Assembly (NCBI GenBank): GCA_022425485.1
Contig: JAKMFL010000051.1
Span: forward strand, 1 to 64,000
DNA: 64,000 nucleotides
Source of the DNA: Alphaproteobacteria bacterium
Lineage (GTDB): Bacteria; Pseudomonadota; Alphaproteobacteria; Puniceispirillales; Puniceispirillaceae
Direction of reading: 5' to 3'
How positions within the stretch are numbered: the stretch's first letter is position 1; each line of letters begins with the position of its first letter. A program made the translations under genes and the position numbers. The notes beneath the pieces are model-generated. The model had not been told where the DNA came from. It saw nothing but the letters and a program-made list of their open reading frames with translations, and did not search any database. Shown here piece by piece: positions 35,273-44,457 of the stretch.

Positions 35273-36445
35273 ATGAATGCGAGCTCTAGCCGCGCTTCTG
35301 CCTTGCAACCTAGCCTGATAAGAGAAGTTGCAGAAACAGGCATGGGTATGCATGATATCATCCCGCTCTGGTTTGGTGAGGGGCGCTGGCCGACTTCTAA
35401 AATCGCGGTTGCCGCTGCCCAAAAGGCCCTTTCAGAAGAAGATCATTTTTATCAACCTAATAGCGGCAAACCTGCTTTGCGCCGCTGTTTGCAACATTAT
35501 ATGAATAGATTATATGCGCTGAATTTGGATATATCGTCTATCACCGTGACGGGCTCTGGTATGCAAGCGATGATGCTCAGTGCGCAAGCCCTAACCGACC
35601 CGGGAGATAAAATTATAGTGGTTGGCCCTGCTTGGCCGAATTTGGCAGAGAGTTTTAAAATTGCGGGCGGGGTGATTACTTTCATCCCATTAATGCCTGA
35701 AAATGGGCGCTGGCATTTGGATATGGACAGAGTGCTAGATAGCCTTACACCAGACACCAAAGCTGTGCTGGTCAACTCGCCCAACAACCCCACTGGCTGG
35801 GTAATGCCAGAAGATGCCCAACAGATATTGCTAAATCATTGTCGCAAACATGGTATTTGGATTATCTCAGACGATGTCTATTCACGACTTTATCAGCATG
35901 GCGATGCCGCGCCGCATATAATGCGCCTTTGCGCCCCTGAGGATAGGGTTATTTCTGTAAATAGCTTTTCTAAAGCTTGGTCAATGACGGGCTGGCGACT
36001 TGGCTGGCTGGCTGGCCCACCAGATTTAGAGCCTATATTCGCCCAGCTTACCGAATATAATATTTCGTGTAGCGCTGGTTTTATCCAAGAAGCGGGTCAG
36101 GCGATGATAGAGCATGGGGAGGGTGAGGTACGCCAGCTACAAACGCGCCTTAAGGAAAGCTATCAGCTGACAAAAGCGCGCTTGCAAGCTATCGCAGAGG
36201 TAGATTTTATCGATCCCGATGGTGCATTTTACAGCTTTTTTTCTATTCATGGCATGACCAATAGTACGGGATTTTGTAAAGCTTTGCTGAAGACTGCGGG
36301 GGTAGGCCTTGCCCCTGGTCTTGCCTTTGGCACGGAGGCAGAAGGCTATGTCAGGCTTTGCTATGCACAAGAACCTGCGCTGCTAAATGATGCCTTTGAC
36401 CGATTTGAAACGGGCTTTAAACAAGCTATAAAAGAAAGCCATTAG
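35273..36445 (+). CDS. Class I/II PLP-dependent aminotransferase
   Basis: Fold-type I aminotransferase of 390 residues. PLP phosphate/ring contacts are in TGSGMQAMM, the Asn/Pro block VNSPNNPTGWVM, Asp in ISDDVYSRL, and Lys234 in NSFSKAWSMTGWRLGW; the C-terminal carboxylate-binding Arg is in YVRLCYA. Amino-donor and acceptor are unknown. GAGGAG lies 9 nt before the ATG. Followed 35 bp later by an Ldh2-type oxidoreductase, so a joint amino acid/keto acid conversion is possible. Confidence 0.87.
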   Translation: MNASSSRASALQPSLIREVAETGMGMHDIIPLWFGEGRWPTSKIAVAAAQKALSEEDHFYQPNSGKPALRRCLQHYMNRLYALNLDISSITVTGSGMQAMMLSAQALTDPGDKIIVVGPAWPNLAESFKIAGGVITFIPLMPENGRWHLDMDRVLDSLTPDTKAVLVNSPNNPTGWVMPEDAQQILLNHCRKHGIWIISDDVYSRLYQHGDAAPHIMRLCAPEDRVISVNSFSKAWSMTGWRLGWLAGPPDLEPIFAQLTEYNISCSAGFIQEAGQAMIEHGEGEVRQLQTRLKESYQLTKARLQAIAEVDFIDPDGAFYSFFSIHGMTNSTGFCKALLKTAGVGLAPGLAFGTEAEGYVRLCYAQEPALLNDAFDRFETGFKQAIKESH

Positions 36446-36510
36446 CGCCAATCAGAAGCAAAAGAAAAGACATCTAGGATTTGAGGAGTTCTAAGGAAAT
36501 GGAGCGTGCA

Positions 36511-37584
36511 ATGTATATTGATCAAAACGAAATAACGAACTGGCTAACAGAAATCTTTACCGCTGCTGGCTGTCCAGAGGGGGAAGCCGCATTGATCGCT
36601 ACACATTTGGTGGATGCAGATGCATCTGGCCATCCAAGCCACGGCATTGTCCGGGTGCCCCGCTATATGGAATATATCAAAGAAGGAACTGTGCGCCCGG
36701 TTTGTGCCCATGAAACCCTAATGTCGTCTGGTAGTTTGCGCCTTATTGACGGGCTATATAGTTTTGGTCAGGTTTTAGGTCATCATGTTGTTGCACAAGC
36801 AAAACAGATGGTTGCAGAAGATGGGTTGGCCTTAATAGGGTTGCGCAATGCAGGGCATCTAGGGCGGATTGGCGGCTGGGCAGAATTGCTAGCTGAAGCA
36901 GGGCTTGTCTCTCTGCATTTTGTCACTGTTGCAGGCTCGCGCATTGTTGCCCCTTTTGGTGGACGCGAAGCCCGTATTTCTACGGCCCCTATTGCTATCG
37001 GTATACCGCAAGATGACGGCAATCACTTTATTCTCGATTTTGCCACTAGCCGCGTTGCAGAAGGTAAAATTTTGGTCAGCCAGAAAACCGGCACCAATTT
37101 GCCTGCCGATGCGATGGTTGATAAAGATGGCGGGGATTCAGACCAGCCTGTAACTATCTACGGGGAAAGCGCGACAAGCTCTGTGCCAAACCCGCGCGGC
37201 GGCGAGGGGGCTATTCAGACTTTTGGCCAGCATAAGGGCTCTGGGCTAGGGCTGGCCTGCGAGCTTCTAGCAGGGGCTCTGACAGGGGCCGGCACTAACG
37301 CACATGATCGCCCCTTTTGTAATGGCATGTTATCGCTTGTTTTCAAGGCAGATGACTTTGATACTGAAAACGCGATGCAGCAGGAGGTGCAAGATTTTAT
37401 CGCCTCTATTCGTGCCTGCCCGCCACGCGAGGCAGGAAAGGCTGTGCTTATTCCGGGTGACCCAGAGCGTGCTAAGCGTGCCGAAGTACAGGCTAAAGGG
37501 GTAAGCTTAAGCGAGGCTATTATTGACCAGTTAAAGACTATCTCTGACGAGCTGTCTGTACCGCGGCCGGATAGCCTAGCCTAA
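36511..37584 (+). CDS. Ldh2-family (YlbC/malate-L-lactate dehydrogenase type) oxidoreductase
   Basis: About 357 residues of the NAD(P)-dependent malate/L-lactate/ureidoglycolate dehydrogenase superfamily, with SGHPSHGIVRVPRY (catalytic His), the nucleotide-binding NAGHLGRIGGWAE and STAPIAIGIP, and LDFATSRVAEGK. Sequence relatives act on 2-hydroxy acids or sulfolactate; no more can be said. ATG 36511 has GGAG at 6-nt spacing; ATG 36499 with an upstream GAGGAG is an equal alternative. Transcribed with the aminotransferase. Confidence 0.83.
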   Translation: MYIDQNEITNWLTEIFTAAGCPEGEAALIATHLVDADASGHPSHGIVRVPRYMEYIKEGTVRPVCAHETLMSSGSLRLIDGLYSFGQVLGHHVVAQAKQMVAEDGLALIGLRNAGHLGRIGGWAELLAEAGLVSLHFVTVAGSRIVAPFGGREARISTAPIAIGIPQDDGNHFILDFATSRVAEGKILVSQKTGTNLPADAMVDKDGGDSDQPVTIYGESATSSVPNPRGGEGAIQTFGQHKGSGLGLACELLAGALTGAGTNAHDRPFCNGMLSLVFKADDFDTENAMQQEVQDFIASIRACPPREAGKAVLIPGDPERAKRAEVQAKGVSLSEAIIDQLKTISDELSVPRPDSLA

Positions 37585-37605
37585 GATTAGAGCAGTTTAG
37601 GGGGA

Positions 37606-38307
37606 CTAGGTTCTGGATTTCTCAAACGCGGCCCATGCCGCCTCAAAGCGCTGAAAATCAAAGCCGGGCTTGTTTGCAGCTTCCAAAACAATTTGCTCAC
37701 TTGCGGCGAGCTGATCTAAGGCGGCAATCATATTCCCTAGAATTTCGGCGGGGATAACACATGCGCCATGCCTATCTGCATGGATAAGATCGCCAGCGCG
37801 CACCTGCATACCAAACACCTCAACCGGGCAATCATAGTCCAGCACATGCACAAAGCCATGACTTGGCCCAATAGATCCCGCTAGCACTGGAAAGCCTGTT
37901 GGCAAATCCCCTAAGTCGCGCACCAGCCCGTTCGTAACCACCCCTTCCAGACCAAAGCCTTTATGAACGCTGGTGTTAATCTCTCCCCAATAGGCACCGC
38001 AAGCCTGCTCATGATCGGTATCTTCAATAACGATAATGCCCGGGCGCGCACCCTCTGCCACATAGCGATAATAGCCCATCCTGCGCTCTCGCAATGTCTC
38101 GGCACTATCCTCTGGCGGCATCTTGCCCTGAATTTTAGCCGTTAGGGCATAGCCAACTAATGCAGGGGCTTCTGGCTCTGTGCTAACCAGTTGCTGGCGG
38201 GTGAAATTGGCAAAGCCACGCTTTTTCTGCGCTACCTCAATAGCATTGCAAATTGTAGGTGTGTCTACAGCCTTCAATCTTTCCAATAATTCTGTATCGA
38301 TAGCCAT
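37606..38307 (-). CDS. RraA-like protein (HMG/CHA aldolase family)
   Basis: 233 residues of the RraA/HMG-aldolase fold. N-terminal VDTPTICNAIE and the later active-site loop VVTNGLVRDLGDLP carry the expected Arg-Asp pair, and HADRHGACVIPAE follows. Family members split 4-hydroxy-4-methyl-2-oxoglutarate-type compounds to pyruvate or decarboxylate oxaloacetate; RNase-inhibitor members are shorter. A C-C cleavage role in the sugar-acid cluster is plausible (inference). Downstream of HisD-like and SDR genes on the same strand. Confidence 0.8.
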   Translation of the reverse strand: MAIDTELLERLKAVDTPTICNAIEVAQKKRGFANFTRQQLVSTEPEAPALVGYALTAKIQGKMPPEDSAETLRERRMGYYRYVAEGARPGIIVIEDTDHEQACGAYWGEINTSVHKGFGLEGVVTNGLVRDLGDLPTGFPVLAGSIGPSHGFVHVLDYDCPVEVFGMQVRAGDLIHADRHGACVIPAEILGNMIAALDQLAASEQIVLEAANKPGFDFQRFEAAWAAFEKSRT

Positions 38308-38327
38308 TATCTGCTTACTCCCCCCCC

Positions 38328-38363
38328 ATATTTAGATTGTCAAAAGTATTTAGATTGTCAAAA
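38328..38363. repeat. 18-bp tandem duplication between RraA-like and SDR genes
   Basis: ATATTTAGATTGTCAAAA is followed by GTATTTAGATTGTCAAAA, filling most of the spacer upstream of the RraA-like start and next to a run of seven C residues. Confidence 0.9.
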
Positions 38364-38369
38364 ACGCGT

Positions 38370-39134
38370 TTATTCTGCTGTCCAACCACCATCCACTAAC
38401 AGGCTGGTTCCGGTAATCATCGAAGCCGCATCTGAGGCTAAAAATACAACACTACCCATAATATCTTCAACTTCGGCCACGCGGCCTAATTTAATCTTGC
38501 CCATTATCCACGCGTGTTTTTCTGGATCATCGAAGGTGGACTGGGTAAGCGCGGTGCGCACAAAGGTCGGGCAGACCGTATTAATACGCACACCAAACTG
38601 TCCCCATTCAATCGCCATTGCTTTGGTAAAGCCCTCGACACCAAATTTAGAAGCGCAATAAACCGATCTCTCAATACCGCCAACATGCGCCATTTGCGAA
38701 GTAATGTTAATAATGGAACCGGGCTTGCCAGCCTCTATTAATTGGCGAGCTACAGCTTGTGAGAGAAAATAAGCACCGCGCAGATTTACATCCATTACAG
38801 TGTCAAAATTATCTGTTTGTGTATCTATAGCAGGGCTATGTTTAGCTATTCCGGCTGAGTTTACAAGTATATCAAATTGGCCAAGCGCATCGAGGCTTTC
38901 TTGCATTTGTGCAACATTACTAACATCCATAATGGCCGCACTAGCAGATAAGCCAGCTGCACTCGCAGCAGCAACAAATTCGTCTAACTTATCTTTCGAA
39001 CGCGCCGCAACAACGACATCCGCGCCAAATTCAGCCAAAGCAGCTGCACAGCCAAGCCCGATACCTGACGATGCGCCAGTAATAAGCGCACGCCGTCCAT
39101 CAAGGCGAAAAGCAGGGGTTTTAGGCAGTTCCAT
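38370..39134 (-). CDS. Short-chain dehydrogenase/reductase
   Basis: 254 residues. Cofactor loop ITGASSGIGLGCA with Arg in AARSKDKL (NADP preference likely), NSAG, Ser in INITSQMAHVGG, and Tyr/Lys in SVYCASKFGVEG; ends in GTSLLVDGGWTAE. Between the HisD-like dehydrogenase and the RraA-like protein on one strand, it may take the same sugar through successive oxidation steps. Substrate unknown. Confidence 0.84.
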   Translation of the reverse strand: MELPKTPAFRLDGRRALITGASSGIGLGCAAALAEFGADVVVAARSKDKLDEFVAAASAAGLSASAAIMDVSNVAQMQESLDALGQFDILVNSAGIAKHSPAIDTQTDNFDTVMDVNLRGAYFLSQAVARQLIEAGKPGSIINITSQMAHVGGIERSVYCASKFGVEGFTKAMAIEWGQFGVRINTVCPTFVRTALTQSTFDDPEKHAWIMGKIKLGRVAEVEDIMGSVVFLASDAASMITGTSLLVDGGWTAE

Positions 39135-39151
39135 ATTTTTAAACTTTCTAA

Positions 39152-39188
39152 ATGTAATCTATAGGGCTGGATGTAATTTATAGGGCTA
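39152..39188. repeat. 19-bp tandem duplication between SDR and HisD-like genes
   Basis: ATGTAATCTATAGGGCTGG is followed by ATGTAATTTATAGGGCTA. It lies in the 59-bp spacer just before the HisD-like stop codon. Confidence 0.88.
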
Positions 39189-39193
39189 ATCCC

Positions 39194-40504
39194 TTATTCG
39201 GCCGCCTCACCATAAGGTACATTCTGGCCGCCATATCGGCGCACTCTGATATTGCACTGCTCCGCATGCCCAACAAAACCCTCCAGCATACATAGCCGCG
39301 AGCCATATGCCCCTATCATAGCAGCAGCTTCATCTGTCATTACTTTCTGGTAGCTATGGGTTTTAAGGAACTTGCCTACCCATAATCCGCCTGTATAGCG
39401 CCCAGCCTTTTTTGTTGGCAAGGTGTGATTGGTGCCAATAACCTTATCCCCGTTCGCCACATTTGTGCGCGCGCCTAAAAACAACGCCCCATAACAGGTC
39501 ATATTTTCTAAAAACCAGTCATCTCTATCGGTCATGACCTGAACATGCTCAGACGCAATATCATCTGCAACTTCAAGCATTTCATCATAGCTGTCACATA
39601 CAATTACCTCACCATAATCTTGCCAGCTGACAGATGCGGTATCTGCGGTGGGTAGTATCGTTAGAAGCCGGTCAATCTCGCTCAAGGTCTCCCGCGCTAA
39701 TTTTTCAGAATTCGTTAGCAAAACAGCTGGCGAGTTATAGCCATGCTCTGCCTGACCCAAAAGGTCAGTGGCGCATAATTCTGCATCAACGCTTTCATCT
39801 GCGATCACCATAGTCTCGGTAGGGCCAGCAAATAAATCGATGCCCACCCGTCCGTAAAGCTGGCGCTTAGCCTCAGCCACATAGGCATTACCAGGCCCTA
39901 CCAACATATGCACAGGATCTATCGTTTGCGTTCCCAGCGCCATAGCGCCAACTGCCTGTATTCCGCCTAGTACATAAATTTCATGCGCACCGCCTAGATG
40001 CATCGCAGCGATAACAGCTGGATTTGGCGCCCCATTAAAGGGCGGCGTGGCAGCAACAATACGCGGCACACCAGCTACAGAAGCGGTGGCCACAGACATA
40101 TGGGCAGAGGCCACCATCGGGAACTTACCGCCGGGCACATAACAGCCAACCGATTGCACGGGAATATTTTTATGTCCCAGAAGTACGCCCGGCAGCGTTT
40201 CCACCTCTACATCGCGCATGCTATCGCGCTGAATCTGAGCAAATTTTCTGACCTGCTCTTGGGCAAATTTTAAATCTTCCATATCCCGGTCAGATACTTG
40301 CGCCATCAACGCGTCAATTTCAGAAGCAGAAAGCCGGAAAGCAGACGGGCTATAGTTATCGAATTTTTCTGATAGGGCGCGCACCGCAGCATCGCCTTCC
40401 CTTTCAATAGATGTCAAAATTTCTTCAACATTTTTCCGAACTTGCGCATCATCTTCAGCGCGCGCTGTTTCTGTCTTACCGTTTTTTAAATACCGAATAG
40501 CCAT
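39194..40504 (-). CDS. Histidinol-dehydrogenase-family enzyme, HpsN-like alcohol dehydrogenase
   Basis: 436 residues. HisD fold with [44 protein letters not shown] and catalytic Glu/His region with Zn ligands QAEHGYNSP and EGFVGHAEQ. The substrate loop [21 protein letters not shown] differs from true histidinol dehydrogenases, and no other histidine genes are present. It therefore fits the catabolic branch that includes HpsN (sulfopropanediol 3-dehydrogenase) and polyol dehydrogenases. Start at ATG 40504 (GAGGGA upstream); the frame extends to 40555. A sulfonate substrate would need sulfolactate genes, which are not seen. Confidence 0.8.
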   Translation of the reverse strand: MAIRYLKNGKTETARAEDDAQVRKNVEEILTSIEREGDAAVRALSEKFDNYSPSAFRLSASEIDALMAQVSDRDMEDLKFAQEQVRKFAQIQRDSMRDVEVETLPGVLLGHKNIPVQSVGCYVPGGKFPMVASAHMSVATASVAGVPRIVAATPPFNGAPNPAVIAAMHLGGAHEIYVLGGIQAVGAMALGTQTIDPVHMLVGPGNAYVAEAKRQLYGRVGIDLFAGPTETMVIADESVDAELCATDLLGQAEHGYNSPAVLLTNSEKLARETLSEIDRLLTILPTADTASVSWQDYGEVIVCDSYDEMLEVADDIASEHVQVMTDRDDWFLENMTCYGALFLGARTNVANGDKVIGTNHTLPTKKAGRYTGGLWVGKFLKTHSYQKVMTDEAAAMIGAYGSRLCMLEGFVGHAEQCNIRVRRYGGQNVPYGEAAE

Positions 40505-40621
40505 AAAAAATCCCTCATAGAATATGCGCTCTTTTAACCAAGCCCTGAGCGTCATCTTAATGTAATCTTTATAGTAAGCGAGAAAAGCTCTTTTTTAAAA
40601 GAAGAGATATCTCTTTCCTAC

Positions 40622-41974
40622 CTAACGAAATAGCGGCGCTAGCGAAGCGGCAAGACTTTCTGCCTGCTTGGCGATGGTGCCGGCACCGATAACATCACCA
40701 AGACTGCTGGCCGTCATTGCGCCTAGGGCATATAAATTATCATATGGTTTTTTCTGGCCATCCAGCACTTTAAAATCAGACGCAATGCGGGCGCTGCGCT
40801 GGCTAAAATCCGGGGCGATAATTCCGGCCTTTAGCAGCTTCAATATCAAGGGGCAGCCCGCAGGCCCTGTGCAGTTCACTACCTTGTCTGCGCTTAGGGT
40901 ACTGCCATCTTGCAATTGCACCAAGAGCTTGGCTTCTTGCTTTTTTAGCCCGCTAACCCGGCCCTTAATCAGCTGAAGCTGGCCTTTATTCATCATCGCT
41001 TGAGCCGCCTCAAAATTTTGCGGTGCAGACCTGAACCGCGCCAATTGCCACCAATGCCCCATATACCGCAATAACCGTTTTTTCTCTGTATCATCCAAGC
41101 CTTGCCATACGGCATTTAAATTTATGCGAAGCGCTTCAAAACGAGATTGCCAAGCCGGCGCCGTCCAATTTCGAGACCCTAGAGTGTTTGAGAAGAATTT
41201 CAAAAACTGGCTAGCAGAAGCAATATTATCTGGCCATTTGACCGGCGGCTCAATTTTCCAGTCGGTTTGTTTTGGGGGCAAGACAGCAAAGGGCATCACA
41301 ATCTCAATTTTGCCCTCATGACCTTTATTTGCCAGACTGTAAAGGCCATCCATCGCTGTGAGACCGCCGCCAATGAAAACAATTTTATCGCTTGTCTTGA
41401 TGTTTTCTAGCCACTTTCCAGACCACGGATTTTCCACTGCCCTTTCTGTTGACAAGCTGGCAGAAACCTCACAGGGCCAGCGCGGTGGCGGGTTGCCTGT
41501 TGCCAGAACCAACTGGTCAGCCATAAGGCTGTCCCCGTTAGTGAGATTAAGCTGCCAGCATTGTTTATGTTGCGCGAGGCTTGCAACCTGCATATCCATA
41601 AAATTCAGCGCATCAAAGCCTTCGATACGCTTACTAAGATAAGAGAGATAACGCGCAAAATCAGATCGCCGATAAAAGGCACCTTGAGGATTACGCGCCT
41701 CATTATCTTCAAGCTCTGTGGCCGCCCAATTCAGAAAGTCATCTGGCTGGCCAGAAAATATGCGCATTATCTGGGCTCTGACATTTAGCCTGTAATCACC
41801 ATGCGTAGCGCTATACGCAGCACCATACCCAAAAGGGTGTGGGCCAATGATGGTTATGTCGGTTGCTTTTACGGCATGTGTTTCTAGCAAATGTGCCACA
41901 AGGCAGAAACTGGAAAATCCACTGCCAATAATGACCAGCGGATGAACGGCAATATCTGGGGATTGCGCCGACAC
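40622..41974 (-). CDS. FAD/NAD(P)-binding oxidoreductase (NAD_binding_9 type)
   Basis: About 450 residues. N-terminal dinucleotide motif VIIGSGFSSFCLVAHLL, then the family block GYGAAYSATHGDYRLNV, a second motif VFIGGGLTAMDGLYSL, and C-terminal VVNCTGPAGCP and GAMTASSLGDVIGAG. Similar proteins are annotated as uncharacterised FAD-dependent oxidoreductases or N-hydroxylases. The start at GTG 41974 is decided by AGGAGG seven nt upstream; the frame runs to 42046 and into the rhodanese gene only through a TTG. Together with the upstream rhodanese it may form a small redox/sulfur unit. Confidence 0.78.
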   Translation of the reverse strand: MSAQSPDIAVHPLVIIGSGFSSFCLVAHLLETHAVKATDITIIGPHPFGYGAAYSATHGDYRLNVRAQIMRIFSGQPDDFLNWAATELEDNEARNPQGAFYRRSDFARYLSYLSKRIEGFDALNFMDMQVASLAQHKQCWQLNLTNGDSLMADQLVLATGNPPPRWPCEVSASLSTERAVENPWSGKWLENIKTSDKIVFIGGGLTAMDGLYSLANKGHEGKIEIVMPFAVLPPKQTDWKIEPPVKWPDNIASASQFLKFFSNTLGSRNWTAPAWQSRFEALRINLNAVWQGLDDTEKKRLLRYMGHWWQLARFRSAPQNFEAAQAMMNKGQLQLIKGRVSGLKKQEAKLLVQLQDGSTLSADKVVNCTGPAGCPLILKLLKAGIIAPDFSQRSARIASDFKVLDGQKKPYDNLYALGAMTASSLGDVIGAGTIAKQAESLAASLAPLFR

Positions 41975-42012
41975 CTCAGCACCTCCTAGAGCTACAGGCA
42001 AATAAGAAGGGC

Positions 42013-42390
42013 TTAGGCTTCTACCGGCCCGCCTTGCTCTTTCCAAGCGCCAAACCCGCCAACATTCGACACATTCTGGTATCCCATTTCAACCAGTGTC
42101 TTTCCTGCAAGCGCTGCCTGACCACCTGCCGCACAAACCAGAATCACTTCTGCATCTTTTTGCATAGCTGAACGGTGAAACTGGGTATTATCGTCAGCAG
42201 CAAATTCGATAAAGCCGCGCGGGATGCGCAAGGCGCCCGCAATCGTTCCTGTTTTGGCAATATCCATACCGTCACGCACATCAACAAAGACCACATTGGC
42301 CTGCCCATGACGGGCGATACCAGCATCTGTATCTATTTTTGATATGATAGCATTCGCTTCGGCGAGAAAATCTTGTGCAGTCTTTGACAT
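42013..42390 (-). CDS. Rhodanese-like domain protein
   Basis: 125 residues, a single rhodanese domain. Active-site Cys in LVCAAGGQAALAG (loop Cys-Ala-Ala-Gly-Gly-Gln), preceded by VFVDVRDGMDIAKTG and ALRIPRGFIEFA, with the end motif GYQNVSNVGGFGAWK. Sulfurtransferase activity is likely but the partner is unknown. AAGGAGA before the ATG. Followed 38 bp later by the FAD/NAD(P) protein. Confidence 0.9.
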   Translation of the reverse strand: MSKTAQDFLAEANAIISKIDTDAGIARHGQANVVFVDVRDGMDIAKTGTIAGALRIPRGFIEFAADDNTQFHRSAMQKDAEVILVCAAGGQAALAGKTLVEMGYQNVSNVGGFGAWKEQGGPVEA

Positions 42391-42439
42391 GTTGTCTCCT
42401 TGAATTAAAAAATAAGAATATCGGCCTGCTCGTGTTTTG

Positions 42440-42471
42440 GCTTGCTAGTATCTCAGCTTGTTAGTATCGGA
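42440..42471. repeat. 16-bp tandem duplication upstream of the rhodanese gene
   Basis: GCTTGCTAGTATCTCA is followed by GCTTGTTAGTATCGGA in the spacer between the DMT permease stop and the rhodanese start. Confidence 0.85.
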
Positions 42472-42485
42472 CGACCCTATCCTGC

Positions 42486-42511
42486 TTGTCAAAAATTTTT
42501 GTCAAAAATTT
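42486..42511. repeat. 13-bp perfect tandem duplication at the DMT permease stop
   Basis: TTGTCAAAAATTT occurs twice back to back, ending one base before the stop codon of the permease gene at 42513. Confidence 0.9.
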
Positions 42512-42512
42512 T

Positions 42513-43379
42513 CTACCGCGCCGCTGCAGAAGGGCCAGATGTTGCAATATAAACGCCAATAGTAGCAGCGATAAGACCTAATATATCTATAACGCTTAAG
42601 GCCTCCCCTAAAAACAAATACCCCATTACAGCAGATACTGGCGGCACGAGAAAAAACAAGGTGGCAGTCTGGCTGGCAGAACCAATTTTTATCAAATACA
42701 TTAAAATCGTAAACGCACCAAAAGAGACAGCTAAAATCTGCCAACCCATCGCATACATAAATTCAGGTGTGAAATAGATAAAAGGTGTTTCAAAAAATGT
42801 CATTACACCCAAATGAAAAAAGCAGGCGGCGAGCGCTTGATAAAAATTTGATACAGATAGAGGCAACTTGCCGCTAAGCTTTTTCTGCCAAAGCGTGCCA
42901 CCTGTCACCGCGATAAGGCCTGTCATCACCGAAGCAAAAGCAATAATTGGAAAGCTGGTGCCAATATCCAAACCTAAAACAGCCGCCGCACCGCCAAAGC
43001 CCAGCGCAATACCAAGCCATTGTCGCCATGTGACCTGCTCCCCTAATACAGGCCCTGCAAGAGCGCCTGTCAAAACAGGCTGCAAGGAAACCAGCAAGGC
43101 CGCCATACCAGCTGGCATACCTTTCGAGATTGCAAAAAACACCCCCCCTAAATACAGGCCATGAAACAGCACGCCTGTCGCGCCCGCCTCTAAAATATCG
43201 GTTAGCGATGCGCGCAGTTTCTCTTGCATAATCAGGGCAAAAATTAAAAACCCAAGCGCAACAATGGCAAACCTAAATCCAAGTGACGCAAAGGGGCTTG
43301 CATCTTGGACAATCACCTTGCCAGTAATAAAAGCAGATGCCCATAGAACAACAAATATTAGAGGAAAGGCTCTAAGCAT
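42513..43379 (-). CDS. EamA/DMT-superfamily permease
   Basis: 288 residues, ten predicted membrane segments in two EamA repeats (about 1-135 and 150-280); conserved WASAFITGK near the start and GVYIATSGPSAA at the end. Substrate unknown. 18 bp after the MBL-fold gene on the same strand, so probably in one transcript with it and with the FAH gene further upstream. Confidence 0.85.
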   Translation of the reverse strand: MLRAFPLIFVVLWASAFITGKVIVQDASPFASLGFRFAIVALGFLIFALIMQEKLRASLTDILEAGATGVLFHGLYLGGVFFAISKGMPAGMAALLVSLQPVLTGALAGPVLGEQVTWRQWLGIALGFGGAAAVLGLDIGTSFPIIAFASVMTGLIAVTGGTLWQKKLSGKLPLSVSNFYQALAACFFHLGVMTFFETPFIYFTPEFMYAMGWQILAVSFGAFTILMYLIKIGSASQTATLFFLVPPVSAVMGYLFLGEALSVIDILGLIAATIGVYIATSGPSAAAR

Positions 43380-43397
43380 TATAGCTGCCGTTTTATC

Positions 43398-44411
43398 TCA
43401 AACTGGCACATAAAGGTCATGCCCCTTATCGTGCTGGGTCTTGTGCAAGCGGCCCGTGGCGACAAGATGCGTTAGATGGGCCCGCGCTTCACCAGAAGCA
43501 AAATATAATTCATGATCGCCAAAGGCACGCCCAAACAACACATCCATTGCCAATGCCACACTAAGAGGCTGGGTTTGTGCAGCATCTTCGAGCTGCTGTA
43601 GGCGGTGATGGTGATGTTCGATTAAGCTTGCGGCGCGTGTACCGCCATCACGAAATGGCCAGTCATGACCGGGAAAAATAGACATATCTGCTGGGAGGGA
43701 AGTCATTTCTTCAAGATATGTAAAATAATGCGAAAGCGAGTCAAAATCTGGATTGCGAATATCAGCAGAGATATTAGGCGATATTCGCGGCAGCAAAAAA
43801 TCAACACTTAAAAACAGATTGCGTTGCCTGTCCATCAAACTAATTTGAGCATCTGAATGACCGGTATCAATACGCACTTCCCACGCACCTGCGCGGCTAT
43901 GAATAACCTCGCCAGCTGTCATTTCTTGGAATATTGGCAAGGGGCTAGCATTAGTACGGTAGCGGCTTCCATTCTGGGCAACCCGCTGAATGGTTTCTGC
44001 AGGCATACCATAACAGCGATAAGTGCGAGACAATATAGCGCCAAACTCTTCTGGCGTCAGGTCAAACAACCAATGCCCATGCACCGCTTCTTCTGCGCTG
44101 GAAAAACAAGGGGCGCCCGTTAGCGATTCTAGCGCCCCAGCATAACCCATATGATCGACATGATGATGGGTAATAAGAATAAACGCGACAGGCTGGCCCG
44201 AAAGTGGCCCCTCCAGCAACATCTGCCAATGCGCCGCGGTTACCTCATTATTCACCCCAGCATCAATAAGACACCAGCCATCTGGTGTATCCAGCATATA
44301 TAAATTGATATGATTAAGCCGAAACGGCAAATCAAACCGCGCCCAATATAAATCATCTGCGAGCTGCGTTAATTTACCCGTTTCTGGGACAGGAATATCA
44401 AGCGGTATCAT
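43398..44411 (-). CDS. Metallo-beta-lactamase-fold hydrolase
   Basis: 337 residues. Zinc motif THHHVDHMGYAG (HxHxDH), an upstream LIDAGVN, a later ligand block GHSDAQISLMD and FPGHDWPF, all in MBL order. A C-terminal winged-helix-like part (ARAHLTHLVATGRLHK) is typical of the LACTB2/SelM-type group of MBL hydrolases. Likely a thioester or lactone hydrolase; the context with an FAH hydrolase suggests small-molecule catabolism. Confidence 0.85.
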   Translation of the reverse strand: MIPLDIPVPETGKLTQLADDLYWARFDLPFRLNHINLYMLDTPDGWCLIDAGVNNEVTAAHWQMLLEGPLSGQPVAFILITHHHVDHMGYAGALESLTGAPCFSSAEEAVHGHWLFDLTPEEFGAILSRTYRCYGMPAETIQRVAQNGSRYRTNASPLPIFQEMTAGEVIHSRAGAWEVRIDTGHSDAQISLMDRQRNLFLSVDFLLPRISPNISADIRNPDFDSLSHYFTYLEEMTSLPADMSIFPGHDWPFRDGGTRAASLIEHHHHRLQQLEDAAQTQPLSVALAMDVLFGRAFGDHELYFASGEARAHLTHLVATGRLHKTQHDKGHDLYVPV

Positions 44412-44457
44412 GCATCATGCCTTTTAACTCACCTCAACACCTCAAAACGCCAGATTT

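Noticed and set aside
39194-40504. Biosynthetic histidinol dehydrogenase (hisD)
   Set aside because: No histidine genes around it, and the substrate loop differs from biosynthetic HisD, so the catabolic branch is preferred.
12260-40504. DHPS/sulfolactate degradation cluster (HpsN-like, SuyAB-like, TRAP)
   Set aside because: The UxaA-family protein is a fused full-length sugar-acid dehydratase, not the split SuyA/SuyB, and no sulfolactate dehydrogenase pair or sulfite-handling gene was recognised.
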